Positions 1 through 10,900 of a stretch of DNA of 64,000 nt are shown here, in pieces (the stretch's first letter is position 1; each line of letters starts with the position of its first letter). Origin of the DNA: Sclerurus mexicanus (lineage: Eukaryota; Chordata; Aves; Passeriformes; Furnariidae); the NCBI GenBank assembly GCA_013396755.1, contig VWZF01001682.1:2091883-2155882 (forward strand). Reading direction: 5' to 3'. Both the position numbers and the translations under genes were made by a program. Under the pieces are notes generated by a model that was not told where the DNA came from, did not search any database, and saw only the letters and a program-made list of their open reading frames with translations.

Positions 1-457
1 AAGATGATGATTCAGGTACTATTTTACACTAAAGTCACCAGTTTCAACTGCAACCCTGATTTTCATATCCCTCTTATTATGCTCTTTGCCTGAGAAACAA
101 GAGTTGTACTTAGTCTGCCCCTCCCTGAATGCTGAGAAGCTCAACCATCTCCTACCATTACCATTAATTACCATTAATTTGGATCTCCACCTCTGAAAAC
201 TGTAGGGTCTTAATTATCTTTAAGATTTTTTCTTTTTTTCTGATTTGCTTAACTCTTGATAATTACCCAAGTGAAAAATTACTAAGTGGAAAGAGGTATG
301 ACACACCTTGGGTAAGGCATGGGTGCTAAAATGTAGGTGCTAAAAAAGCTACAAGAAGTATCTGGGATCCCCATGCTGCCATTGGGAGTAAGAGATAACT
401 CAATTAAGAAAAACAAACAAACAAACAAACAAGCAAACAAAAAATATTTCACAAATG
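1..457. other. Non-coding flank with short CAAA-rich run
   Basis: I see no gene here. Bases 411-443 are an A/C-only run built from CAAA units with one interruption (CAAG), ending directly before the LTR that begins at 458. The rest is ordinary A+T-rich sequence. Confidence 0.7.
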
Positions 458-780
458 TGTTACAATCCAATTATTAAAATTATTAGAGAGATGTCTCTGC
501 CCGAATTAAGGGGCAAAGAAGACCATATGTCAAAGTCAATAGGACGTTTTTTATTTAAGAGTAAATGAGGGGTTCAAGGAACAAAAGAGAGAGAGGGGAA
601 AGAGAGAAGTGGAGGGAGAAACAGAGTGACAGAGAAACAGGTTCACTACAAAAAAGATACCAGCACTCCATAGATTCCAACAATGTCCTGTTGATCATCT
701 TCTGTTTTTCTCAGTGATTGGATCTCTTCAGTGGCAGGGGAAAGAGTGTTTAAGCAATTAACCATTTCAGTCTCTAACAA
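458..780 (-). mobile_element. LTR of an endogenous retrovirus, passerine-type family (copy A)
   Basis: On the plus strand the element starts TGTTACAATCC at 458, which is the complement of an LTR 3' end finishing in CA. Read on the minus strand it has an AATAAA polyadenylation signal (complement of 550-555), then the CATATGGTC landmark (complement of 522-529) and a conserved tail. The same order of landmarks, with clear sequence similarity over roughly 300 bp, is seen in the opposite orientation at about 5120-5500, and that internal match is the main evidence. The upstream LTR boundary near 780 is uncertain and I found no target-site duplication. No gag, pol or env coding sequence adjoins it, so it is probably a solo or truncated LTR. 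The family name is not certain; it resembles LTRs I associate with songbirds. Confidence 0.65.
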
Positions 781-1060
781 AAAGCTGGTTTTTTTACTAA
801 ACAACAAACTTTCATGAACCATACTATGATTTTAAATTCCATTCTGTATCTTTTGTTTGTTCAAATGGCAGATAAAGTAAAACAATTCTCCCTGGATAAG
901 GTTTTTAACTTGGAAAAAATACTAAAGTGAATTACTGATGTTAACTTGAGATTTTGTAGCAGTTATTTAGCTAGATCATCCCAACTGCTCATGTGTAAGT
1001 CGAATTAACCAATAAGAATAGAGAAGACTAGTCAGTGATGGTTGAACATTTCACAAATTT
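781..1060. other. Unassigned A+T-rich spacer
   Basis: Sequence between copy A of the LTR and the SINE. No gene or repeat recognised. Confidence 0.6.
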
Positions 1061-1192
1061 CATGGCATATTCTGAGTTGGAAAGGACCAAAAAGATCAAG
1101 TCCAACTCTTCATGGGTGAATGGCCCATATGATGGAACCTGCAACCTTTGTGTTTTTAGCACCATGTTCTAACCAACTGAGATAATCTCAGG
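1061..1192 (-). mobile_element. tRNA-Ile-derived SINE with CR1-type tail (TguSINE1-like)
   Basis: Read on the minus strand, 1192-1121 resembles a tRNA-Ile(AAU) gene. A degraded A box lies at 1185-1173 (TTATCTCAGTTGG) and a degraded B box at 1139-1131 (GGTTCCATC). The anticodon-loop region reads TGCTAAAAAC where the parent tRNA would have TGCTAATAAC. The head runs directly into a CR1-like 3' part, with the phrase GAGTTGGAAAGGACC in plus orientation near 1074-1088. SINEs of this build are known from zebra finch and are mobilised by CR1 LINEs. The copy is old: the B box has lost its CpG and the anticodon is changed, so it is not a working tRNA gene. Only about 130 bp is recognisable, and no target-site duplication is visible. 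Confidence 0.75.
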
Positions 1193-2753
1193 GTTTACAT
1201 AAAATCTCCAGATCTGAAAGAAATTAATAAATAATTAAGTCACAAAAAGAGTCATATTAAAAAATCACAAAAATTATGGTAAAGACTTGAATAGCACATC
1301 TGTGATTCATCAGACATGCCATTAAAATAAATTTTAACATGTTGCAACAAAATAGAAAAAATAAAATTATATGCACACATGAAAATCATGAAGATAAGTT
1401 ATTCCTTTCTTAAAGGGAATATAATTTTGATTTGTATGAATACAGGAAAAGCTTTAAAATATGAATGGTGGTGCTATTTCCTCTATGAAAGGTTCTGTGT
1501 GAAGGAAGTAAATGAGAGGATTCGAAGAGATGCCAAAAGCCTTTTGAGTGACAGCATTTAGGAAGCACAAGGTATTCATGTGGTAATACTCTCAGGTAAT
1601 TCAGTAGCTGTCTCATCTGCTATTCAAACATCCAGGCTGAAGTTATTATGCGTATATTCTTGTTACTTGTTTACAGTTACACAGCAAAGTTGAAATAAAG
1701 TTGTTGTTATTCAGATATCTTATTACAAAAGGAAAGAAGAAAACACATTTCATAAATTTGTTTTGTTATCTATTTTTTATTTCTCTTTCTTTGATTTCTA
1801 TTTATGTTTGTAACAAATTTGATTCTGACTTTAATTTTTGTTCAGTTTACATGCTTTTTTAACTAAAGGTTTGGAATTATCAAACTGTAAATTTTATGGT
1901 TTTACAGTGACTATAATAAGGGACTTGGGTATGACTACTACAGAGAATGGCATCACTTCTATTTCAAGCATCTGGTACTTGGACTGTCACCCAGCTCTGT
2001 ATTATTTGCTGTGAACTAATAGACAAGTTTCAAGCATAAGATGCTAAAAGGAGTTGGGCCCACCAATCAGGACAAAGTGTGGGGATAAGAGATATGCCAC
2101 AAATCTCATGTTCTTGGGCTACAAAGAGGTGTCTGTCAGAGCAGAAGTTGCAGTTGACTAGAAGTAGAATAACTATGAGAACATTCACAAGGTTAAGGGT
2201 GACCATATTCAGAGCTAAACTCAAGGTTTGGCTCACTTGGCACTCGTAACCTTAGAATTCTGGCCCTTGCACACACTTGTGTGTCTCTGGTGGCAGGCAT
2301 AGGCCTTCCCGTCATGAGCGTCCTAAGGGAATCAAGCTTCTGAACAAGTTCCATTTAGACACACAGTCTAGACACCATTCTTAAAGAAGTCTCCTGTATT
2401 CATCACTAATGTTGAGAAACTTTAGAAAATGAAAGGGAATAGAAGAATCAGAAGAAGCACAACTCCAGCCTTGTGGTTAGTATAGTCTCCATGGAGAAGA
2501 AAGGAGAAGCCCTGGTCTCAATTTTAAGGACTGCTCCTGCATTTTTTACTGAATAGTCAAAGGAAAAACACCTTTCAACTTAAGAGATGGAATTTTTGTA
2601 AAAAAGAACTTAGCAAAAGTTACCTAAACCTCACATAAAATAGAATTAAGATTTTATTTGGTTTTATATGTTACAAATACAAGCCTTTGGAACAAATACA
2701 CTTTTTTTTTTTTATATATTTCAACTAGTAAGGAAAAAAGATATCTTCTATAT
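1193..2753. other. Non-coding stretch, nothing recognised
   Basis: No coding region, RNA gene or named repeat was recognised. Short open frames on both strands lack any family signature. A moderately G+C-richer patch at about 2230-2520 has no match that I know. Confidence 0.6.
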
Positions 2754-3730
2754 TGTACAGTATTTTTGCTTCACATGAATCCAGGGATTCATGTCAGAGA
2801 CATGAATCATGCAATTAATGATAGCATCCCTTCTTCGGTATTCTATCTCTTTCCATCAGGTATACAGTTTTTCTATGCATGCTTTTCTGTTTGCTTTGCA
2901 AAAATAGGTTCAAAAGGCATTCTAGACCCTTGGCTATGTAAGACTCAGTTACAAAAACTTTACATGCATTTTATCAAAGTGCATTGGCAATAGTCAGATT
3001 TGCTGTGAAGTAATTCCTATGACTCTTTGGTTTAAATAATTTTCTCTGTTTTCAAATGCATGCTAGTAAACCATACAAAAACAGTGAAAATATACAGACA
3101 GATAGAATGCAATTACTAGTCAAAAATGATGACTTTAAGGCCAAGGAGTTTTTAAAATTATTATTATTTTATTATAATTATTTTTAATTTTTAATATTTT
3201 ATTATTATTTATTATTTTTATTTATTATTATTATTTTTATTGCTTTTATTCCTGATAACTTCTGATTGACATAGCCATTACATTACTGTAAACCTGAAAT
3301 GAATAGGGCATCAGTCTGCACTTAGACTTTTGAATCATCAGTGAGCTGTGACCAACTGACAGCAACCAGCAACCAAACTGAAAGTTTTCCAGCTAGCTAT
3401 ATGTACATTAATGAGGTTCTTGCACAGCTAAATATTCAAGAAATCTAAAGCAGACAGAGATGAAGATAGTTTAAAAGTGTCCCAATCCAGCCACTTTCAC
3501 AATTTTCATGGTTTACAGTTTTATTTGTCTCTGTCTCTGCTACACTATACACAATTGTGTTACCACATTTTCCAGTTCTAGCTCAGGAACTGAACAGAAG
3601 ATACTTCTGTACTCGAGGATAATAATAATACACTAAGGCACATGGAAAATGAGGTGATAGATGGCAACCAACATGCCTTCACCGAAGACAAATCATACCT
3701 GATTAGTTTGGTGGCCTTTTATGATGGGGT
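2754..3730. repeat. 977-bp exact duplication, copy 1 (probable assembly artefact)
   Basis: This segment is repeated at 3732-4708 at a constant offset of 978. I compared the two copies throughout and saw no difference, including in the A+T-rich low-complexity stretch at 3150-3245, where real duplicates normally drift first. Copy 1 ends directly at a single N. Its last 100 or so bases contain the start of a CR1 reverse-transcriptase fragment that is cut off at the N but continues normally after copy 2. The remainder is unremarkable non-coding sequence. Confidence 0.9.
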
Positions 3731-3731
3731 N
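3731..3731. other. Single-N assembly gap
   Basis: One ambiguous base lies exactly at the junction of two identical 977-bp segments. This is the pattern expected when a scaffolder joins two contigs whose ends overlap and writes a minimal gap instead of merging them. Confidence 0.9.
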
Positions 3732-4708
3732 TGTACAGTATTTTTGCTTCACATGAATCCAGGGATTCATGTCAGAGACATGAATCATGCAATTAATGAT
3801 AGCATCCCTTCTTCGGTATTCTATCTCTTTCCATCAGGTATACAGTTTTTCTATGCATGCTTTTCTGTTTGCTTTGCAAAAATAGGTTCAAAAGGCATTC
3901 TAGACCCTTGGCTATGTAAGACTCAGTTACAAAAACTTTACATGCATTTTATCAAAGTGCATTGGCAATAGTCAGATTTGCTGTGAAGTAATTCCTATGA
4001 CTCTTTGGTTTAAATAATTTTCTCTGTTTTCAAATGCATGCTAGTAAACCATACAAAAACAGTGAAAATATACAGACAGATAGAATGCAATTACTAGTCA
4101 AAAATGATGACTTTAAGGCCAAGGAGTTTTTAAAATTATTATTATTTTATTATAATTATTTTTAATTTTTAATATTTTATTATTATTTATTATTTTTATT
4201 TATTATTATTATTTTTATTGCTTTTATTCCTGATAACTTCTGATTGACATAGCCATTACATTACTGTAAACCTGAAATGAATAGGGCATCAGTCTGCACT
4301 TAGACTTTTGAATCATCAGTGAGCTGTGACCAACTGACAGCAACCAGCAACCAAACTGAAAGTTTTCCAGCTAGCTATATGTACATTAATGAGGTTCTTG
4401 CACAGCTAAATATTCAAGAAATCTAAAGCAGACAGAGATGAAGATAGTTTAAAAGTGTCCCAATCCAGCCACTTTCACAATTTTCATGGTTTACAGTTTT
4501 ATTTGTCTCTGTCTCTGCTACACTATACACAATTGTGTTACCACATTTTCCAGTTCTAGCTCAGGAACTGAACAGAAGATACTTCTGTACTCGAGGATAA
4601 TAATAATACACTAAGGCACATGGAAAATGAGGTGATAGATGGCAACCAACATGCCTTCACCGAAGACAAATCATACCTGATTAGTTTGGTGGCCTTTTAT
4701 GATGGGGT
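3732..4708. repeat. 977-bp exact duplication, copy 2 (probable assembly artefact)
   Basis: Identical to 2754-3730. From its right edge the sequence continues seamlessly into the rest of the CR1 fragment, so this copy has the natural right flank and copy 1 has the natural left flank. Collapsing the two gives one continuous locus. Confidence 0.9.
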
Positions 4709-5118
4709 TACTGCAGTGGTGAACAAGGAAAGAGCAACAGACATCATCTACCTAGACTTCTGCAAAGCATTTGACACTGCCCTGCACAACATCTTTGACT
4801 CTAAACTATAGAGACATGGATAGACCACTCAGTGGATAAAAAGTTGACTGGATGTCTGCGCTCAAGCAGTTGTGATCGATGGCTCGATTTCCAAGTGGAG
4901 ACGAATGGCATTCTTCAGGGGGGAGTATTTGGATCAACACTGTTCAACATCTGTGCTGGTGACAGGGACAGTGGTATTTAGTGCACCCTCAGCAAGTTTG
5001 TCAACACCAAGCTGTGTGGTGCAGTCAACATGCTGCAGGGAAAGGGTGCCATCAGAGGGACCTTGAAAGGCTTGAGAAGGTGGGTTGCTGGGTGGCCTCA
5101 TGAAGTTCAACAGGGCCT
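4600..5118 (+). mobile_element. CR1 LINE fragment, reverse-transcriptase region (broken)
   Basis: Translation of 4620-4811 gives the conserved start of the CR1 reverse-transcriptase domain. It includes LVAFYDGVTAVV and the motif-A region IIYLDFCKAFDTA, which carries the first catalytic Asp. A stop codon follows at 4809-4811. After frame changes the downstream parts are still readable: the WIKS/LD segment, VVIDGSISKWR at about 4873-4905, and SKFVNTKLCGAV at about 4991-5026. In that last segment the catalytic FADD box has been lost, so this copy cannot encode an active enzyme. The match ends near 5118 in the segment reading MKFN. The 5' part of the LINE and its 3' UTR are missing. The first part of this fragment also appears at about 3622-3730 because of the duplicated segment. 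Confidence 0.85.
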
Positions 5119-5500
5119 TCTTCCCTCACCACATGGGACTTCCCTTAGCACCACGGCCTTCTTCCTTCACCACACAAGCTTTTTCCCTCACCACTCTGGG
5201 CTTCCCTCAGCGAATACAGACTGCAACCATCTCTTTGACAAGACTGAGACTCTCATCACCAAGAAGACCACAAGAAGGGGATCAATGGGACGCTGTCATA
5301 ATCCACAGAGTGATGATGTTTTTTTCTACTCACTCTGTCTCTGTCACTCTTTCTCTCCCTCTCTCATTCCAATTTCTTTCTATCTCTCAGATTTACTGTT
5401 AAATAAAAATCCATACTAATGACTTTGGCATATGGTCTCATTTGCACCTTAATTTGGGCAAAGGCATCTCTCTAATAATTTAAAGAACCTGATCATAACA
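5119..5500 (+). mobile_element. LTR of an endogenous retrovirus (copy B, inverted relative to copy A)
   Basis: Similar over most of its length to the minus strand of 458-780. Shared landmarks in order are a GATCAA..GGGAC block near 5280, a pyrimidine-rich TCTCTGTCACTCT block near 5337, an AATAAA polyadenylation signal at 5402-5407, CATATGGTC at 5429-5437, and a tail ending in ATAACA at 5500. The 5' boundary is unclear. The first 100 bp contain two imperfect copies of a CCTTCTTCC(C/T)TCACCACA motif and may belong to the LTR or to an older sequence. It abuts the end of the CR1 fragment and CR1 does not resume beyond 5500, so the insertion was accompanied by loss of CR1 sequence or hit an already truncated copy. 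No retroviral coding sequence adjoins it. Confidence 0.65.
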
Positions 5501-7940
5501 CCCTTTCAGTCAATTTTTAAATAAACTCACATGCCAGGTAAAGAAAAGTTCAAAATGCATTCATACCAAACGTATTTATTGTATTAGCGAGGGAAAGTCA
5601 TGCTTTAGCTGATGGGGTCTAATATACTAATCAGAACCATGTATGGTTATGTATATACTTTATGCTTTATTATTTTCTGGTGCACATATTGATAGAGACT
5701 TTTAACATATAGTTGATTTCTATGCCAGCATGAAACTCTGAAATTAAATGTACATATCCTTCAATTAAAAAAGACAACAGAGAAGTTAAATGGATAAATT
5801 TATGTCTTTAGGGCTAAATGAGCTATCAGTCTGGTTTAAAATTTTCAAAACTGTATATACCAAATTTGAACATGATTTTGAACACTGAGGAGTCTATGGT
5901 CTGTTTGTTTTCAGATTTGAAAATTCATCTAGCTTCTTGAAATGTTTCAAAAATATTATCAAGTTTTTTTGCCTCACATGACACACTAGTCAATGCTACA
6001 TTTGTAGCAAACCAAGGTCCGAATCCTGAAGCTATCCTAATTCCTTAAAAACTTTCGTGCAGGTAAAATTAGTTTCTAACCTGTGGATGGTTATAAAGGC
6101 TAGGCCTTTGCTCTATTGTGAAGTGCACTTACTTAGGGCAGAGCTGTACCAGGGGAATACTGAAGTCAAACTAGCTTCAGGCATTGATAAATGCTAAGTT
6201 ACACTTGGAGGATGTATTTTCCCATCCAAGTGGTTCTTTACTTTCTAACACAAGAGAAACTGGATTCAAATGAATGCACAATTTTTTTTCTTAGGAAAAA
6301 AAAAAAAAGGTCCACAGAAAAAAAACATTCTTTTTCTGAAAAATTCTGTGTTTTATTTAACTGACCAGTTCTTACTATCTCTTTTAAAAAAGAAATTAGC
6401 TGCTAATATCCTGGGAAACATTTGTGTTAAAGGTCATATTAAACAAAAGTCAAATCTAGACTATCTGAGGAGTCTGGAGAAGATGTTTAATGCAAATTTT
6501 TAGTGGAAAAAAGATGTGTGTCACTGTAGGTCATCTCTGAATATTCTTGTTGGGGTTTCTCTGTTGGATATGCAATCTCAGCTAAATGTTTTGAAGAGCA
6601 GGAATCAAATAAATTGCCCTGTTTTGGGTCTTTCTCATCTGTATACAGTTGTGCAGCTCTAGTAGACCTGAAAATTGCCCAGAGACAAACTTTTAAAAAA
6701 TAGAGTGCTTTTGAGGCAGAAAATTGCTTTTCTGCAGCTTGGTCTAAGGGACAGGATGTGACAGGAGGACAAGGAGTTGTCACTAGGTAGTGATATTGTA
6801 AGGCATATCTTACATAACAAAAAGGATCATTCGTCTCTTTTCTCTTTTATTTTAAGCTACAAGAGACTTAATTGAAACAGCTGAAGGTATCCCAGCTAAA
6901 CCAAGAACAAGCCATTGTAGTTTACAATTAAAACTGAAAGTTCCTCCCTTAACTGACTTACAATTCATTCCAGAGTGCTTGTGGTATGGATGCCCGTCCA
7001 CTACTTCAAAAGCCTTATTCTCAAAAGAAAGAATTAAAAAAAATTTTTATTGTACATGCATGTCAAATATTAGTGTGATTCTTGTAGTATAATAAGAAAA
7101 GAAAATGGTTTGTGCTTTTGATTAGCCTCTTGATGTTTGAGAGTGGTTTTGTATGGCTTAATTTTCCTTTTTATGGCAGTTTGTACATATAAAACAAAAT
7201 GAAGAAAGGAGGAGAGGGGGAAAGAAATGTGCCATTTATATACTTAGAATATGAGGCCTCCTTTGGGCCCATTATACATTAATGGGTCAGCTGAGATTTA
7301 TTAGGATATGTATATTAATCTTTATACACATTCACATACTATAATTGTTCCTTTGGTACTATAATGTGATTAGCTGTGAATTTGTGCAATATTAACAATA
7401 ATATGGATTTCCATATTACAGAATAGTAATAACAAATGCTTATTAAAAATGCATGTAAAGTATGGGATGTGAAAACACTTCTAAACTCTCAGTAATCTGA
7501 TTATGTTCTTTTGTTTTTAAATACCAAAACAGTTAAGTCTTTACTGTAAAGTAAAATCTTGTGCGAGAAAATCAAAAAATTTATGTTCCACAGAAGTGAA
7601 CAAATGAGTCTAAAGCTGTCTTAGAGAAAGTGTCTGTTTCTCATCGAGAGCTGAGATGTGGATTTTTGCATTACTATTATCTGAAAATACAGAAAAAAAT
7701 AGAATAGAGAAGATAATAGTAATGTTCAATAATAAAGTTTTCCTTTTAATAGGATGCTCTTGTATATAGGACTGAGGTGTGGTGTGAAAGGAACTGTCTA
7801 GGGCCATTGCTACTCCCAGGAAGAAAAATCAGCATTAATACCTCTATATGTCAAAATTGAAGGAATCTTCTCTCCTAGTGTCTGGAATAATATGATAATA
7901 ATTCCACATGTAAGGCAACCATTGTCTGATATAAAGATAT
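5501..7940. other. Non-coding stretch
   Basis: No gene or named repeat was recognised. An A-rich run sits at about 6297-6330. Bases 7230-7440 are free of low-complexity sequence and rich in TTAAT/ATTA-type motifs (see findings). Confidence 0.6.
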
Positions 7941-7941
7941 G

Positions 7942-7986
7942 GGAATAGAGAAATATAGGAATATAGAAATATAGGAATATAGAAAG
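7942..7986. repeat. Short tandem repeat, 16-bp unit
   Basis: Two perfect adjacent copies of GAAATATAGGAATATA (7950-7965 and 7966-7981) with partial units on both sides. The unit is itself made of two similar 7- to 9-bp halves. Confidence 0.85.
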
Positions 7987-10900
7987 GAGGAACTTCTAAT
8001 TTCATTTTTGGGAAGCTAATTCTTTTTTATTTCTCAAAAGTGAAGTATTTTTAATTTCTCAAATGGTGGAAAATAGAGCAGCCACTTTGATTTCAAATAG
8101 CTTGCAGCAGTAGTACCTTTCTATGGCACAGGGTTGTGCAACCTCATCTGTTACTCTCCTTTTGCTTTGTGGTCACATATGATAGAAGTTCCTGAACTTG
8201 ACTTTGAGAGAGACAGAGGAAAACATTGACAGCTTCTATTCTTCTCACAGAATACATACTCCTTCCTCAAAAAGGTGGAAGCTTTTCTCTCAGGTTATTT
8301 TCATATTTCAAATTCATATTTCATATTTCGTATTCAAATTTCTTTGTCTTCACTTTGTGTGTATTTGTGGAAATACTAGGAATATTTTTATTCTACCTTC
8401 TACTATTTGCCACATACTCTTAAGACAATCTTTGGTGATTTCCGAAGCTCTTAGTAGCGTCACAGTTTCCACTTTTCATTCAGCTGATCTAAGGAAGTTT
8501 TAAGATTTGTTAATAGATTGCATACTGCAAAACCTGACCAGAATGGAGGAATACAATTACTCATTTTTGTCTTTATCTTGCAGAAATTCTCCTTTCCAAA
8601 CTACAGGCCCTAGAGGCCCCCAGTTTCCTGATAGTATGTGCTCTTGATATGCACAGAGTAAAACAGGGTTTATTTTTTTGTTATGCCTTTAAAAGATATT
8701 CCTTAGACTTTATCTATTTGTATTATTTCTTTTATTTGAGAATACAATTTTCCCATATTTCCATTTTCTGCTCCAGTATTAAAATAAACAATGTTAAGTT
8801 AGGTGTAGGATTTCTACCTGTTTTATTTTTATACAAACTGTGGGAAAAAAACATCTTCCTTATTCCTGCTCATGGTAATATGCAATTTAAGTAGAGGGAC
8901 TTTTGTAATGCATTTTACATGAAGATGATGAGCATTCCATTGTATTCAAATGCTTGTGGAATTGCTGTAAAATGACATACAGCAGGTGGGCCAGTGTCAT
9001 TTGTGAAAGTCTCTCTGAGCTGCAACTCGAGTTGCTGATATTTCTCCTTGGCATACCGTACTGCTGCAAGGCAAATACTCTTCTCTAGATTAGCTATATA
9101 TTATTCTGCTGCAAATCAATCCCTTGGTTTTTGTTCATATTTGTTCTGGTTTTTGCTTCTGCTTACTAATTTGTGACTGCAAAAGGAAATGAGTAAAAGA
9201 CAACCATTAAAAGCACAGTTCTATTCAGTGCAGTTTCAACAGCAAGGGGCTGTTAAAAGTGCCTTCTCTCATGTTTGATTGAAAGATTTTTCTTTTAACT
9301 TTGCAGTAACCAAACTAAATATTTTCATATGTCATAGCTAAAGCTTTTGTAGCTTGGCTGTAGCTGTTGCAAAGTCTCCTTCAATATTCTACCGTTTCTT
9401 CCTCATAATCTTAATGTCATCTTTGGGAATATGTATAGCTGGGTACTGTATCAACATGGTTACTTACATACCATTATAGTTTAAAGACCAATTTTATAAA
9501 TTAATCTAAACCTTAAGACAAAGTATGCATATTTATTAACAAATATATTGGAGAAACAGATTAGGAGCATTTTGAGCTGTTTTCATAATTGACATAATAA
9601 CCCCAACCGTTTTGTATAATGAGATTACACAACCTACTTTCTTTAATTTTGAACAAATTTGCATTATCTGTTTAATTTAGATTTTTAGTTGTCCAATCTG
9701 GAGAAGGTTACTTAAGAATTGTGAACATGTTATTTTAAATAAAATTAAGTAGAAAATTCAAATTGAAAATTAAAAATATTAAAACTCCTCGTATTGGAAC
9801 ATTGATTACCTGATTATATTTGTATCATGCTCTTCTCTTCAACTATGAAATTTTAAACCAAGTTATTCTTTCAGAAACTTAGTGGAACTTATATTTCCAG
9901 AAGTTATAAAAGGATATTTTAAGTTGTACTTTTGTTGCTTTGACCTAATGAAAACTGTTAGGTTAAATTCCCTTGTTTGTTATCTATTAATATCTCATAA
10001 TCCTTATGAAATTATAAAACTGGTCAAAACACCTCTGAAATTAAACAGTTTTCTTTCCCCTGGATGGGAACAGAAATGTTTTCTCCTTTTTGATCCTTTG
10101 ATTTTGAAAAGTTTATTAATCCTAACTTCTATTATATTTAATAATTATTATGGACAATAGTAGTAATAATAATATTAGCACTGTCATATTTTGAAGTACC
10201 TATTTGTCTTCTAATTTATATCCCAGTGTTGCAGCAGGCTTTTGCCTATTAAGTTGCCATTTCTGAGGGAAGGGAAGTGACATTTCTGAATTATCTGGAG
10301 AAATTTGTTTAGAAATATTTGTTAAATATTAGAGATCATATTCAACAAATCCTACTTAAAATGTACTTCATGTCTTACAGTGTGGTTAGTAAGCCACGGC
10401 TTTCTTTAACAGTAGTAATTTCTAGGGCAGAGTGGTACACATTGGGGTACATCCTTCCTCAACATGTGCTACAAACCTCTGCTAATTATATGACATAAGT
10501 TTGAGCAATCCTTAAGGTTTCCTGAACTGTGTCACATGCTGCTGGAAGCCCTCAGGAAATGTCTGTGTGGAGTAATGGGGCTTCATGTATCCTTAGCTGT
10601 TGTTGGCCAGTAGGGAGCTTAAATTGCTTTTAGCTGGAGTTAGAGGTATTCCAGTTTCCTCTGACCTCAGAGCATTCTGGTATATCACACTTGGCAACAC
10701 ATCTCATGTTCTAATGGTATTCACTGTGTATGAGGACTTACACGTTATATATATACCCTTTGGGAGAGCAGAGCCATGTTCAATTACTACTGAAATTCAC
10801 AGCACTCACTTACTGATGCTTGTGACACATAATTTATACAGTGATCACCTTTTAAAATGTGTGAATTTTCCTTGATGATAAAATTACAGTTTCTCAGTAT

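Noticed and set aside
1121..1192. tRNA-Ile gene on the minus strand
   Set aside because: The promoter boxes are degraded, the anticodon is altered and it is fused to a CR1-type tail, so it is a SINE head and not a functional tRNA.
2754..4708. True recent tandem duplication
   Set aside because: Possible in principle, but the single N exactly at the junction and complete identity favour an unmerged contig overlap.
5030..5419. Two overlapping plus-strand frames of 105-129 codons
   Set aside because: They cross the CR1/LTR junction and read through LTR sequence, so they are not a gene.
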